Shown: positions 52,929 through 62,513 of the stretch, piece after piece
Position numbering within the stretch: the first letter of the stretch is position 1
Layout: each line of letters starts with the position of its first letter
From: JBFONV01 sp040779335
Lineage (GTDB): Bacteria > Pseudomonadota > Gammaproteobacteria > Enterobacterales > Alteromonadaceae
Direction: 5' to 3'
NCBI GenBank assembly: GCA_040779335.1
Contig: JBFONV010000001.1
Span: 310,001-374,000, forward strand
DNA: 64,000 nucleotides
Notes under the pieces: model-generated
Database searches by the model: none
What the model was told of the DNA's origin: nothing
Seen by the model: only the letters and a program-made list of their open reading frames with translations
Made by a program: the position numbers and the translations under genes

Positions 52929-54058
52929 TCGAGCAACATTTAGACTCAGCCACTCCTCAAGAGAGCGAAGTGACCAAGAAAAAACCAACAATTTTAGTGA
53001 TGGCCGGTGGTACTGGCGGTCATATTTTCCCCGGAATTGCCGTTGCTGATATGTTACAAGCGCAAGGTTGGAATGTGCATTGGTTGGGCACTGCGAAAAG
53101 AATGGAAGCGACTTTAGTCCCTCAACATGGCTATAAAATTTCATTTATTAATATTGCTGGCCTACGTAATAAAAATTGGCAAACTTGGCTTAAGACCCCA
53201 TTTAAATTACTGCAGTCGTTGATGCAATCCATCAAGGTAATACGGGAAGTAAATCCGGATGTTGTATTAGGGATGGGTGGATATGCCAGTGCTCCAGGTG
53301 GCTTCGCAGCCTGGTTGTTGAGAAAACCATTGGTATTACATGAACAAAACGCAGTTGCTGGCATGAGTAACCGATTTTTAGCGTTATTTGCTAACAAAGT
53401 GCTAAGCGCATTTCCTCATGCGTTTAGCAATAGTATTAAGCATCAAGTGGTTGGAAATCCACTACGCAGCGATATAGTCGCTATTGAAAATGTGGTACCA
53501 GAACAACCAGCAAGCACCAAAAAAGTACTGGTTGTTGGTGGTAGTTTAGGCGCCCAAATTTTGAATGAAACCGTACCACAAGCACTTAAGCAAATTAAGG
53601 TGCAAAGTGTCACGGTATGGCATCAAACTGGTGGTGGTAATCAACAGAAAGTTTTTGACAGTTATCGTGAATATGGATTGCCTGAAGACAAAGTTAAAGT
53701 GACCGAATTTATTGACGATATGGCCCAAGCTTATCAATGGGCCGATGTGGTTATTTGTCGCGCTGGCGCGTTAACGGTTTCCGAACTGGCAATGGCGGCA
53801 AAACCAGCGATTTTTGTGCCTTTGCCTCATGCCGTTGATGACCATCAAACAAAAAATGCGCTGTATTTAGTGTCGCGAGGAGCAGCTAAATTGTTACCGC
53901 AAAGCGAGTTTAACGGCACGACCTTAGCGCAAATGCTGAACAGTCTTTTTATCTCTGACAAGGTGTTACAGTCAATGTCTAAAGCCGCCCACGATGCGGC
54001 GCATGCTGATGCAACGATGACTGTGGCTAAAACTTGTATGGAGTTGGCACACTTATGA
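52925..54058 (+). CDS. murG: MurG, lipid II-forming GlcNAc transferase
   Basis: This 377-residue peripheral membrane enzyme adds GlcNAc to lipid I. The N-terminal motif MAGGTGGHIFPGIAVA and the later GGSLGAQILNE and CRAGALTVSELA segments are diagnostic. A strong AAAGGAGG precedes the ATG, which overlaps the ftsW stop. A 17-residue non-conserved N-terminal extension precedes the usual start. Confidence 0.95.
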   Translation: MIEQHLDSATPQESEVTKKKPTILVMAGGTGGHIFPGIAVADMLQAQGWNVHWLGTAKRMEATLVPQHGYKISFINIAGLRNKNWQTWLKTPFKLLQSLMQSIKVIREVNPDVVLGMGGYASAPGGFAAWLLRKPLVLHEQNAVAGMSNRFLALFANKVLSAFPHAFSNSIKHQVVGNPLRSDIVAIENVVPEQPASTKKVLVVGGSLGAQILNETVPQALKQIKVQSVTVWHQTGGGNQQKVFDSYREYGLPEDKVKVTEFIDDMAQAYQWADVVICRAGALTVSELAMAAKPAIFVPLPHAVDDHQTKNALYLVSRGAAKLLPQSEFNGTTLAQMLNSLFISDKVLQSMSKAAHDAAHADATMTVAKTCMELAHL

Positions 54059-55512
54059 GTAAATTTATGGCGAAATATTCAAAATCATCTGCGCCGATTA
54101 AAGTGCCAGAAATGCGCAGAGTAAAGTGTATTCATTTTGTCGGTATTGGTGGCGCAGGCATGGGCGGCATTGCTGAGGTTCTGCTCAATGAGGGCTATCA
54201 AATATCGGGCTCCGATATTGGTGAAAATCAAGTAGTGAAACGTCTATCTGCATTAGGGGCGAAAATAGCGATTGGCCACGATGCTGAAAACATTAACGAT
54301 GCCAGTGTTATTGTGGTTTCTACCGCAATTGATCAAGACAACCCTGAGCTATTGGCGGCGAAAGCACAACGAATTCCAGTGGTAAGACGCGCGGAAATGT
54401 TAGCTGAGTTAATGCGTTTTAGACATGGTGTTGCTATTGCGGGTACCCATGGAAAGACTACCACGACGAGTTTGATCGCCAGTATTTTTGCGGAAGGAGA
54501 TCTAGATCCGACATTTGTTATCGGTGGCTTGCTTAATAGTGCGGGTACCAATGCTCGTTTAGGATCGAGCCGTTACCTTATTGCTGAGGCCGATGAAAGC
54601 GACGCATCATTTTTGCATTTACAGCCTATGGTTGCCGTGGTTACCAATATTGATGCCGATCACATGGAAACCTATCAGGGTGACTTTGAAAAATTAAAAG
54701 ATACGTACTTAGACTTTTTGCATAATTTACCGTTTTACGGTCTCGCGGTTATGTGTATTGATAATCCTGTGGTACGTGAGATATTGCCAAGAATTGGACG
54801 TCAAGTGATCACTTATGGTTTTTCGGACGATGCGGATGTTAGAGCAAGTGAATATCAACAGTCTGAAGGAATGAGCAGTTTCACCGTTGAAAGAGCTGGC
54901 TATGAACCATTAGAGCTTAGCGTTAATTTACCAGGGCAGCACAATGTACTGAATGCTTTGGCCGGGATTGCTGTTGCAACCGATGAGGGCGTATCTGATC
55001 AAGCTATGGAAAAAGCCCTTTCGAGCTTTGCTGGTATTGGTCGTAGATTTGAGCAATTAGCCGATTTACAAACGGCTAATGGTCGTATGGTATTGATGGA
55101 TGATTATGGCCATCATCCTACAGAGGTTAAAGCTACTATTGCCGCTATGCGCAATGGCTGGCCAGATAAGCGTCTAGTGATGATATTTCAGCCGCATCGT
55201 TATTCGAGAACTCGTGATTTATACGAAGATTTTGTCGAGGTGCTATCAGAAGTCGATTGTCTGTTGTTACTTGATGTTTATGCGGCAGGAGAAGCGCCAA
55301 TAGTAAGCGCTGACAGTAAATCATTGGCACGCTCTATCCGCCAACGCGGTATGGTTGAGCCAATATACGTAGGCGATATTGACAAGCTTCCTGAATTATT
55401 ATGTTCGCAACTTCAAAATGGCGATATGGTGATCACCCAAGGTGCGGGCAATATTGGCGGGCTGGCGCGTAGTCTCTCCGATCATCCGATGTTAAATGGA
55501 GGTGAGGAGTGA
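54055..55512 (+). CDS. murC: UDP-MurNAc:L-alanine ligase
   Basis: This 485-residue ligase adds L-Ala to UDP-MurNAc. HFVGIGGAGMGGIAEVL is the N-terminal signature, AGTHGKTTTTSLIAS the ATP loop, EADESDASFLHL and DDYGHHPTEVKAT the later conserved parts. ATG 54055 overlaps the murG stop; a frame start at 54034 would lie within murG. It overlaps ddlB by 4 bases. Confidence 0.95.
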   Translation: MSKFMAKYSKSSAPIKVPEMRRVKCIHFVGIGGAGMGGIAEVLLNEGYQISGSDIGENQVVKRLSALGAKIAIGHDAENINDASVIVVSTAIDQDNPELLAAKAQRIPVVRRAEMLAELMRFRHGVAIAGTHGKTTTTSLIASIFAEGDLDPTFVIGGLLNSAGTNARLGSSRYLIAEADESDASFLHLQPMVAVVTNIDADHMETYQGDFEKLKDTYLDFLHNLPFYGLAVMCIDNPVVREILPRIGRQVITYGFSDDADVRASEYQQSEGMSSFTVERAGYEPLELSVNLPGQHNVLNALAGIAVATDEGVSDQAMEKALSSFAGIGRRFEQLADLQTANGRMVLMDDYGHHPTEVKATIAAMRNGWPDKRLVMIFQPHRYSRTRDLYEDFVEVLSEVDCLLLLDVYAAGEAPIVSADSKSLARSIRQRGMVEPIYVGDIDKLPELLCSQLQNGDMVITQGAGNIGGLARSLSDHPMLNGGEE

Positions 55513-56456
55513 ACTTCAAATCAACCGAAAAAATAGCAGTATTATATGGCGGCAACTCAGCTGAGCGTGAAGTGTCATTAAGATCAGGGGCGGCAATATT
55601 TAAGGGATTGCAGCAAGCTGGTTTTGATGTGGTTCTACTTGATACCAAAAATCACGATCTCAGTGGCTTAAAACAGCAAAAAATCGATCGGGTCTTTATC
55701 GCCTTACATGGACGAGGTGGTGAGGATGGTTGCATTCAAGGTGCATTAGAGTATATGGAAATTCCTTATACTGGTTCGAATGTGCTTGGCTCAGCGTTAT
55801 CAATGGATAAAATTCGTAGTAAGCAAATATGGCAATCTTTAGGCTTACCAACAGCACCATTTGTCGTAGTCGATAGCAGCCACTTTGCACCTAAACACGC
55901 GGGCGAAATATTAGCGGATCTTGGCGGAAAAGTTATGGTTAAACCCGCTAATGAAGGGTCAAGTATTGGTATGGCAAAAGCGGAAAATGCTGAGCAATTA
56001 GTCGCCGCGTTAAACGCCGCCTTTGCATTTGATGAACATATTCTGGTTGAAGCCTGGATAGATGGTCCTGAATATACTGTCGCTATTTTGGGCGATGATG
56101 CACTGCCGGCTATTCATATGGAAACGCCTCGCGATTTTTACGACTACGAGGCCAAATATCAGTCAACAACCACGCAATACCACTGCCCTTGTGGATTATC
56201 AGAAGACGACGAATCAACATTGCAATCATTGGCTCTAAAAGCATTTAGAGCAACTGGTGCCAAAGGGTGGGGACGCGTCGATGTAATGCGCACTGAGCAA
56301 GGACAATGGCAGTTGCTTGAAGTGAATACTGTGCCAGGTATGACAGAAACATCGCTGGTGCCAAAGGCGGCAAAAGTATTTGGCTTAAGTTTTAGTCAAT
56401 TGGTTACACGCATTCTTGAACTAAGTGTTGATAATTGTACTGAGGTGAAGGCATAA
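55509..56456 (+). CDS. ddlB: D-alanine--D-alanine ligase B
   Basis: This 315-residue ATP-grasp enzyme makes D-Ala-D-Ala. The N-terminus VLYGGNSAEREVSLRSG, HGRGGEDGCIQG, VKPANEGSSIGM and EVNTVPGMTETS are the diagnostic stretches. The start is GTG 55509, which shares bases with the murC TGA; GGAGGTGAGGAG directly upstream is a strong site. Confidence 0.95.
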   Translation: MNFKSTEKIAVLYGGNSAEREVSLRSGAAIFKGLQQAGFDVVLLDTKNHDLSGLKQQKIDRVFIALHGRGGEDGCIQGALEYMEIPYTGSNVLGSALSMDKIRSKQIWQSLGLPTAPFVVVDSSHFAPKHAGEILADLGGKVMVKPANEGSSIGMAKAENAEQLVAALNAAFAFDEHILVEAWIDGPEYTVAILGDDALPAIHMETPRDFYDYEAKYQSTTTQYHCPCGLSEDDESTLQSLALKAFRATGAKGWGRVDVMRTEQGQWQLLEVNTVPGMTETSLVPKAAKVFGLSFSQLVTRILELSVDNCTEVKA

Positions 56457-56457
56457 A

Positions 56458-57240
56458 ATGGCAAAAGTAGCGGCAAAAACAGTGAAGCAAAATGATCTGC
56501 CATTAGCAAATGTGCATTGGTCATTCTGGTTTGGTGTGACGTTTTTTGTCGCGGTAATTGTGTCGATATTAGCCTTAGGTTGGAAGCTTGCCGAGCGCAT
56601 GGCTGCGGACGAATCAGCACCAGTAACTTCAGTGGTTATTAGTGGTGAAATGCCATATACCAATAGGCAAGATATTGAATTAGCAATAGAAAATATAAGT
56701 TTAAGTAATTTTTTTAAAGTTGATGTTAATAAAGTACAAGAGACAATATCGACATTGCCATGGGTGTATTCGGTTTCAGTGAGAAAACAATGGCCGAATG
56801 AATTGAAAATTTATGTTGTTGATCAAACGCCAGTGGCATTATGGAATGATAATTTCTTGCTTAGTGAGCAAGGTAAGGCTTTTCAAGCGGATAAATCTCG
56901 ATTACAGCACGCGTTGCCAGAGTTTTTTGGCCCTGAAGGAAGCGAATTATTGGCGTTGGAAAATTTCCGTAATTTGAATACGTTATTACGTTTTAATGAT
57001 TTAGCTATTGAAGAGTTAGTGTTAACAGAACGCTTTTCGTGGCAGCTAACATTAAATGACGGGGTGACGTTGAACCTAGGACGCGAAGAAAGAGTAGAAA
57101 GAATACAACGATTTATGGATGTTTATTCACAAATCAAAGCAACAAAAAAAGCGCATCAGCAAGTTGATTATATTGATTTGCGATATGATACCGGGCTAGC
57201 TGTAGGGTGGAAGCCTGCGGTTGAAAAACAAAGAGTTTAA
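56458..57240 (+). CDS. ftsQ: cell division protein FtsQ
   Basis: This 260-residue bitopic protein has a cytoplasmic tail, a membrane helix at about residues 24-45, a POTRA domain (about 58-130, from SVVISGEMPYT) and a beta domain ending in the VDYIDLRYDTGLAVGWK strand typical of FtsQ. It recruits FtsL and FtsB to the septum. Stop of ddlB and start are separated by one base; GAGGTGAAGG precedes it. Confidence 0.94.
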   Translation: MAKVAAKTVKQNDLPLANVHWSFWFGVTFFVAVIVSILALGWKLAERMAADESAPVTSVVISGEMPYTNRQDIELAIENISLSNFFKVDVNKVQETISTLPWVYSVSVRKQWPNELKIYVVDQTPVALWNDNFLLSEQGKAFQADKSRLQHALPEFFGPEGSELLALENFRNLNTLLRFNDLAIEELVLTERFSWQLTLNDGVTLNLGREERVERIQRFMDVYSQIKATKKAHQQVDYIDLRYDTGLAVGWKPAVEKQRV

Positions 57241-57245
57241 CCTAG

Positions 57246-58481
57246 ATGTCAAAAATGATAGATAGAAATTTAGTAGTTGGTTTAGATATTGGGACATCAA
57301 AAATCTCAGTTGCCGTAGGTGAGATCACCCCAGACAATCAATTGAGTATTGTTGGTGTGGGTAATCAGCCTGCTCGCGGCATGGATAAAGGTGGTGTCAA
57401 CGATTTAAATTTGGTGATCCAATCAATTCAACGCGCGATTAACGAAGCTGAGTTAATGGCGGATTGCCATATCACCTCTGTCTATCTCGGTATTTCAGGC
57501 AAGCATATTAGCTGCCAAAATGAAAATGGCATGGTGCCAATTAACGACAAAGAAGTCATCCAAGAAGATGTCGACAATGTTATTCATACTGCGCGTTCTG
57601 TGCCAATTTCAGCCGAGCGTCGCATGCTACATGTGTTGCCGCAAGAATATAGCATTGATTGCCAAGACGGCATCAAAAGCCCCATCGGCATGTCTGGCGT
57701 GCGTATGGAAGCCAAAGTACATATTGTTACTTGTGCTAATGATATGGCAAAAAATATTGTTAAGTGTGTGGAACGTTGTGATTTAAAAGCCGACCAGTTG
57801 ATTTTTTCCGCATTGGCCTCAAGTTATGCAGTACTTACTGATGATGAAAAAGAGTTAGGTATTTGTGTGGTTGATATGGGCGCGGGTACTATGGATATTT
57901 CCGTATTTACTGGCGGAGCATTGCGTCATACTGCAGTCATTCCTGTTGCGGGTAATCAAGTCACCAGTGACATTGCAAAAATATTTCGTACCCCATTAAG
58001 TCATGCAGAAGATATAAAAGTCCAGTATGCTTGCGCACTTCGCCAAATGGTGAGTATGGAAGAAAATATTGAAGTGCCCAGCGTAGGCGGCAGACCTGCG
58101 CGGTCAATGTCACGTCACACCTTAGCTGAAGTGGTTGAACCGAGATACCACGAGTTGTTTGAACTCATTCAAGAAGAACTAAGAGAAAGTGGCTTGGAAG
58201 ATCAAATAGCAGCGGGATATGTATTAACGGGCGGTACTGCAAAAATGGAAGGTGTGGTTGAATTTGCTGAAGAAGTCTTTCAAATGCCAGTGCGTATTGC
58301 TAACCCGATGAATGTCTGTGGACTGCGTGAATATGTAAATGACCCCACATACGCAACCGTAGTTGGGCTACTCCACTATGGCATGCAGGCGAGCGAGACA
58401 GATAATAAAGAAAAGAAAAACAGTGATGGTGTGACTGGGTTATGGTCACGTCTTCATGCTTGGTTTAAAGGTGAGTTTTAG
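57246..58481 (+). CDS. ftsA: cell division protein FtsA
   Basis: This 411-residue actin-like ATPase anchors FtsZ to the membrane. VVGLDIGTSKISVAVGE is the first phosphate loop, VVDMGAGTMDISVF the second and TGGTAKMEGVVEFAEEVF the adenosine motif. The C-terminal amphipathic helix LWSRLHAWFKGEF is the membrane-targeting sequence. It starts 5 bases after ftsQ. Confidence 0.96.
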   Translation: MSKMIDRNLVVGLDIGTSKISVAVGEITPDNQLSIVGVGNQPARGMDKGGVNDLNLVIQSIQRAINEAELMADCHITSVYLGISGKHISCQNENGMVPINDKEVIQEDVDNVIHTARSVPISAERRMLHVLPQEYSIDCQDGIKSPIGMSGVRMEAKVHIVTCANDMAKNIVKCVERCDLKADQLIFSALASSYAVLTDDEKELGICVVDMGAGTMDISVFTGGALRHTAVIPVAGNQVTSDIAKIFRTPLSHAEDIKVQYACALRQMVSMEENIEVPSVGGRPARSMSRHTLAEVVEPRYHELFELIQEELRESGLEDQIAAGYVLTGGTAKMEGVVEFAEEVFQMPVRIANPMNVCGLREYVNDPTYATVVGLLHYGMQASETDNKEKKNSDGVTGLWSRLHAWFKGEF

Positions 58482-58573
58482 GTCGACTCATAAAATTTAA
58501 TTTAATGAGTTGAAAGTAAGTAGAAAACGTAATTTTGGTGGAACAAAAACGTTGTCATAACGGAGAAAATAAA

Positions 58574-59737
58574 ATGTTTGAATTGATGGAAGATCATAAC
58601 GAAGAAGCGGTAATTAAAGTCATTGGTGTTGGTGGCGGCGGCGGTAACGCTGTTGAACACATGGTATGTCAAACCATTGAAGGAGTTGAGTTTATTACGG
58701 CAAACACTGATTCTCAGGCGTTACGTAACTCAGCAGCGAATGTGACGCTACAATTAGGTTGTGAAGTCACCAAAGGTTTAGGTGCTGGCGCAAACCCAGA
58801 AATTGGTCGTCGTAGTGCGGAAGAAGACCGAGAAACGATTAAGCAAACGCTACAAGGGGCTGATATGATCTTTATCGCCGCTGGTATGGGTGGTGGAACA
58901 GGTACCGGCGCCGCGCCAATTGTAGCCGAAATAGCTAAAGAAATGGGAATATTAACGGTTGCTGTAGTGACAAAGCCTTTCCCTTTTGAAGGTAAAAAGC
59001 GTATGAATTACGCTGAACAAGGGATTGAATTTCTTTCCAAGAATGTTGATTCATTGATCACTATCCCTAATGAAAAATTATTAAAGGTGCTTGGGCCAGG
59101 AACTAGCTTACTTGACGCGTTTAAAGCGGCAAATAATGTCTTACTTGGCGCGGTACAAGGTATTGCTGAACTTATTACCCGCCCAGGTCTAATAAACGTC
59201 GATTTTGCGGATGTTAGAACAGTAATGTCTGAAATGGGTACTGCTATGATGGGCTCTGGTATTGCATCAGGTGAAGACCGTGCTGAAGAAGCCGCTGAAG
59301 CAGCGATTTCTAGTCCGCTATTAGAAGATGTTGATTTAGCCGGTGCTCGCGGTATTCTTGTTAATATTACGGCAGGAATGGATATCAGCATTGATGAATT
59401 TGAAACAGTGGGTAACGCGGTAAAAGCTTTTGCCTCAGAAAATGCGACTGTTGTCGTTGGTGCGGTGATTGATCCAGAAATGACAGAAGAGTTGCGTGTA
59501 ACGGTTGTTGCTACGGGTATTGGTGCAGAGCGTAAGCCGGATATCACTTTAGTAAATCCAGCTCCACAGGTTGAACAGCAAGTAGTTGGTGGCGATTATA
59601 TTCCGACCAGCCCACAAGCTGAAATCAGCACGATGACAGCGTCAATGCCAGAAGCAAACGCACAGGCTGCTGCTATGCCAAGTGCAGTGACCGACTATTT
59701 AGATATTCCTGCATTTTTACGAAAACAAGCGGACTAA
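58574..59737 (+). CDS. ftsZ: cell division protein FtsZ
   Basis: This 387-residue tubulin-like GTPase has VIGVGGGGGNAVEHM near the N-terminus, the tubulin signature GGGTGTGAAP near residue 105, the T7 loop region NVDFADVRTVM, and the FtsA/ZipA-binding tail DYLDIPAFLRKQAD at the end. The linker before the tail is short (about 55 residues). ATG 58574, with GGAG 9 bases upstream, is the start; GTG 58535 is rejected. A 92-base gap separates it from ftsA. Confidence 0.97.
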   Translation: MFELMEDHNEEAVIKVIGVGGGGGNAVEHMVCQTIEGVEFITANTDSQALRNSAANVTLQLGCEVTKGLGAGANPEIGRRSAEEDRETIKQTLQGADMIFIAAGMGGGTGTGAAPIVAEIAKEMGILTVAVVTKPFPFEGKKRMNYAEQGIEFLSKNVDSLITIPNEKLLKVLGPGTSLLDAFKAANNVLLGAVQGIAELITRPGLINVDFADVRTVMSEMGTAMMGSGIASGEDRAEEAAEAAISSPLLEDVDLAGARGILVNITAGMDISIDEFETVGNAVKAFASENATVVVGAVIDPEMTEELRVTVVATGIGAERKPDITLVNPAPQVEQQVVGGDYIPTSPQAEISTMTASMPEANAQAAAMPSAVTDYLDIPAFLRKQAD

Positions 59738-59770
59738 CTAAAGATAAAAGTTATAGCAAAAACTGAGGTT

Positions 59771-59799
59771 TTGATTTTGTTAAGTTTTTTTGATATATT
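59771..59799 (+). promoter_or_regulatory. probable sigma-70 promoter of lpxC
   Basis: TTGATT (59771-59776) and TATATT (59794-59799) are separated by 17 bases, a good sigma-70 match, 61 bases before the lpxC ATG. A CCACC/GGTGG hairpin (59803-59821) lies just downstream in the leader. Confidence 0.65.
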
Positions 59800-59860
59800 A
59801 TGCCACCGCCAAAATTGGTGGTCGGAATATATCTGGATAAATGCTTAGAAAAGGCTATTT

Positions 59861-60778
59861 ATGGTTAAGCAACGTACAATAAAAGAAAGCGTTTCAGCCG
59901 TTGGGGTTGGATTACATAAAGGTGAAAAAGTGCAGATTACTCTCCGTCCTGCACCTGCAAACACCGGTATTGTATTTCGCCGTGTCGACTTAGATCCTGT
60001 TGTTGATATAAAAGCAACGCCGGACGTGGTCGGTGAAACGACTTTGTGTACGTGTTTAGTAAACGATGAAGGTGTTCAGATTTCCACCGTCGAACATCTT
60101 TTATCTGCTGTTGCAGGTTTAGGCATTGATAATTTAGTTGTTGATGTCGATTCTCCTGAAATACCGATCATGGATGGTAGTGCCTTACCTTTTGTTTATT
60201 TGATTCAATCTGTTGGTATAGAAACGTCTAATGCTAATAAACGTTTTATCCGTATTAAAAAGCCGATCAGAGTGGAAGAAGGTGACAAATGGGCAGAATT
60301 AAAACCTTATGAAGGTTTTCGCGTTAACTTTGCTATTGAGTTTGATCACCCTGTGATTGCCAATACTTGTCAAACCATGAGTATGGATTTATCAAGCTGC
60401 TCGTTTATCAAAGAAATTAGTCGCGCACGTACTTTTGGCTTTATGAAAGACATCGAGTTTTTACGCTCGCATAACTTAGCCTTGGGCGGTAGTTTAGAAA
60501 ATGCGATTGTGCTTGATGAATATCGCATGCTAAATCAAGATGACCTTCGCTATGATGACGAATTTGTTAAACACAAAATTCTTGATGCGATTGGTGATTT
60601 GTACATGGGCGGCGTTAGCATTTTGGGTGAACTTAATGCGTTTAAATCAGGTCATGCATTAAACAATATCTTATTACGCGAAGTGTTTAAGCAAACGGAC
60701 GCATGGGAATGGGTGACTTATCCTGACGATGCAAACGCACCGATTCAATATCAAGAGCTTAATGCCGCGGCATTTTAA
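59861..60778 (+). CDS. lpxC: UDP-3-O-acyl-GlcNAc deacetylase, lipid A synthesis
   Basis: This 305-residue zinc enzyme makes the first committed step of lipid A synthesis. STVEHLLSAVAGLG carries the first Zn His, KHKILDAIGDLYM the second His and the Asp, and SGHALNN the catalytic His; the length equals that of E. coli. It has its own promoter and terminator, so it can be regulated apart from ftsZ. Confidence 0.96.
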   Translation: MVKQRTIKESVSAVGVGLHKGEKVQITLRPAPANTGIVFRRVDLDPVVDIKATPDVVGETTLCTCLVNDEGVQISTVEHLLSAVAGLGIDNLVVDVDSPEIPIMDGSALPFVYLIQSVGIETSNANKRFIRIKKPIRVEEGDKWAELKPYEGFRVNFAIEFDHPVIANTCQTMSMDLSSCSFIKEISRARTFGFMKDIEFLRSHNLALGGSLENAIVLDEYRMLNQDDLRYDDEFVKHKILDAIGDLYMGGVSILGELNAFKSGHALNNILLREVFKQTDAWEWVTYPDDANAPIQYQELNAAAF

Positions 60779-60801
60779 ACTTGCTGGTTAATGATTTTTT
60801 G

Positions 60802-60826
60802 ATGCCGACCTAGTGTCGGCATTTTT
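60802..60826 (+). terminator. terminator of lpxC
   Basis: ATGCCGAC (60802-60809) pairs with GTCGGCAT (60815-60822) around a 5-base loop, followed by a short T-run. It lies 24 bases after the stop and just before the tandem repeats. Confidence 0.8.
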
Positions 60827-60979
60827 ATGTTCAGGATGAACGGTATGTCATGGAGCCACGGATGGCAAAGAATGATGATGTTCAGGATGAACGGTATATC
60901 ATGGTGCCACGGATGGCAAAGAATGATGATGTTCAGGACGAACGGTATATCATGGTGCCACGGATGACAAAGAATGATG
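60827..60979. repeat. three tandem copies of a 51-bp repeat
   Basis: Copies begin at 60827, 60878 and 60929, each opening ATGTTCAGGA and ending AAAGAATGATG, with a few substitutions (for example GTCATGGAGC against ATCATGGTGC). A fourth copy begins at 60980 but breaks off after about five bases. The unit is a multiple of three, so frames stay open through it on both strands; these are probably not genes. The rest of the 322-bp lpxC-dciA gap (to 61100) shows no coding frame that I trust. Confidence 0.9.
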
Positions 60980-61100
60980 ATGTTATGCAAATATTCTTCA
61001 TGGCGCTATAAATAGTAAACAAGACAATGCTCATGGTAAAGCGTAGCCTCGGAGATTGGGCGTCTAAAAATGATAATATTATCTTGTCAATGTGTCGGCG

Positions 61101-61559
61101 TTATTTCGCTAAATTAGCGAGCTTTTCTAGTTTTTTCTTTAAGCCTTCAGGAGCATTTTTAGCAATTTCTCGCAACTGTTCTGCAGTTTTTGTGGAAATA
61201 TGTTGCGCTTGCCCCAATTCTATCGCTTTGGTGGGGAGTACTTTATTACGGTAAGGGGATACTTTTATCTCTATTTGCGTAACTTGACCTTGGGTTGCCG
61301 TTGACAATTCTTGGGCTATTTTCATCCGTTCAAATTGCAATCTTTGCCCCCATACCGAAGATTTTACTTCGATTATCAAAGAATTTTGCCTAAAATTAGC
61401 AATATGCCACGCATCCTCTGGCAGGTCAGGGCATATTTGTCGTACAATGTCTGCTAATAGGGCCAAAGAGTTGGTTTTTAGTGCGATTTGTGCCAAAGTG
61501 CCTGTCGATGATTGCAACAGCGCCGACATGTCGGCTGGTTTTCTGGATTTACGAGTCAT
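61101..61559 (-). CDS. dciA: DciA (DUF721), replicative helicase-loading protein
   Basis: This 152-residue protein belongs to the DUF721/DciA family; the conserved domain (about 15-110) holds SSVWGQRLQFERMKIAQEL, the family's KH-like core (VWAQEL-type motif), followed by a Lys-rich helical tail. DciA loads DnaB helicase in bacteria lacking DnaC. ATG 61559 gives the family length; earlier starts read back into the divergent peptidase gene. Only 28 bases separate it from the divergent M23 start. The lpxC-dciA-M23-secA order seems usual for relatives. Confidence 0.8.
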   Translation of the reverse strand: MTRKSRKPADMSALLQSSTGTLAQIALKTNSLALLADIVRQICPDLPEDAWHIANFRQNSLIIEVKSSVWGQRLQFERMKIAQELSTATQGQVTQIEIKVSPYRNKVLPTKAIELGQAQHISTKTAEQLREIAKNAPEGLKKKLEKLANLAK

Positions 61560-61587
61560 AATTTGGCTCAATAGCAACGAATATGAT

Positions 61588-62490
61588 ATGAGTTTAACAT
61601 TACTATACCGTGGAAAAAACGTTAGATTTTCGATGAAGCTTAATAAGCTGCATTGGTTGTCTGCGCTAGCTGTTTTTGCCTTGGTTTCAGGTGTCATAGT
61701 TCATTTGCTCATGTCTTCAGATGCGGTTCCAGTAACACCATATTACTCGGTGGTTCATGAAAATGAGCTGAAAAACGATGATCAAAAGGTAGACGGACAA
61801 CAAGTAACGGCACTAACGATGAAATTGGCAGAGTTGCAAAGTCATGTTTTACGTTTGAATGCCTTAGGTGATCGCCTTGCTGAAGAAGCAAACATTCCAG
61901 ATAAAGAATTTAATTTTGATGAAAACCCACCTAGCGGTGGTCCTATGTTGCACAGTGATGTTGCCAACAAGAAGAATCTTGCCACTATGTTACAAGAAAT
62001 ATCAGAATTAGAGTCTCAGCTTGCACATGAAGAAAAACAACTTAAAATGCTTGAATCTTTGGCGTTGGGTCACCATATAGAAAATACTGGTTATTTGTCT
62101 GGTCGGCCAATTACAAAAGGTTGGCTATCATCCTATTTTGGTGTTCGTAAAGATCCCTTTAATGGTAAACCGGCTATGCATAAAGGTGTTGATTTTGCAG
62201 GCAAAGAAGACGCTGAAATTATCGCTACTGCATCTGGTGTGGTTACTTGGGCTGGTGACCGATATGGTTATGGTCAGCTGATTGAAGTTAACCACGGTAA
62301 AGGGCTAAAAACCCGTTATGGCCATAATAAACATTTATTAGTCAAAGTGGGCGACGTGGTAACAAAAGGGCAAGTGATTGCTCGTATGGGAAGTACAGGA
62401 CGGTCAACGGGTCCTCATGTACACTATGAAATTTTACGGAATAATACGCAAATTAACCCGATAAAATACGTTTATCGAAAAGCAAAGTAG
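61588..62490 (+). CDS. M23-family (LytM) murein peptidase
   Basis: This 300-residue protein has an N-terminal membrane helix (about 22-42), a coiled coil (about 65-150) and a C-terminal M23 domain. MHKGVDF holds the first zinc His and Asp and HVHYEIL the H-x-H pair, so it should be an active endopeptidase in the periplasm. ATG 61588 is chosen; ATG 61633 is an alternative, and starts before 61588 lie inside dciA. It takes the place between lpxC and secA occupied by secM in enterobacteria. Confidence 0.82.
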   Translation: MSLTLLYRGKNVRFSMKLNKLHWLSALAVFALVSGVIVHLLMSSDAVPVTPYYSVVHENELKNDDQKVDGQQVTALTMKLAELQSHVLRLNALGDRLAEEANIPDKEFNFDENPPSGGPMLHSDVANKKNLATMLQEISELESQLAHEEKQLKMLESLALGHHIENTGYLSGRPITKGWLSSYFGVRKDPFNGKPAMHKGVDFAGKEDAEIIATASGVVTWAGDRYGYGQLIEVNHGKGLKTRYGHNKHLLVKVGDVVTKGQVIARMGSTGRSTGPHVHYEILRNNTQINPIKYVYRKAK

Positions 62491-62513
62491 TTGCAATTAA
62501 TAACAACTTTTTT

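Noticed and set aside
59008..59547. A 179-residue frame opposite ftsZ
   Set aside because: It lies wholly inside ftsZ on the other strand and is low-complexity Ser/Ala/Pro, typical of a shadow frame.
60827..60979. CRISPR array
   Set aside because: The copies are directly adjacent with no spacers and no cas genes nearby.
60775..60990. A 71-residue frame built of 17-residue repeats on the minus strand
   Set aside because: It is produced by the 51-bp DNA repeat; it lacks a ribosome-binding site and is cut by the lpxC terminator.
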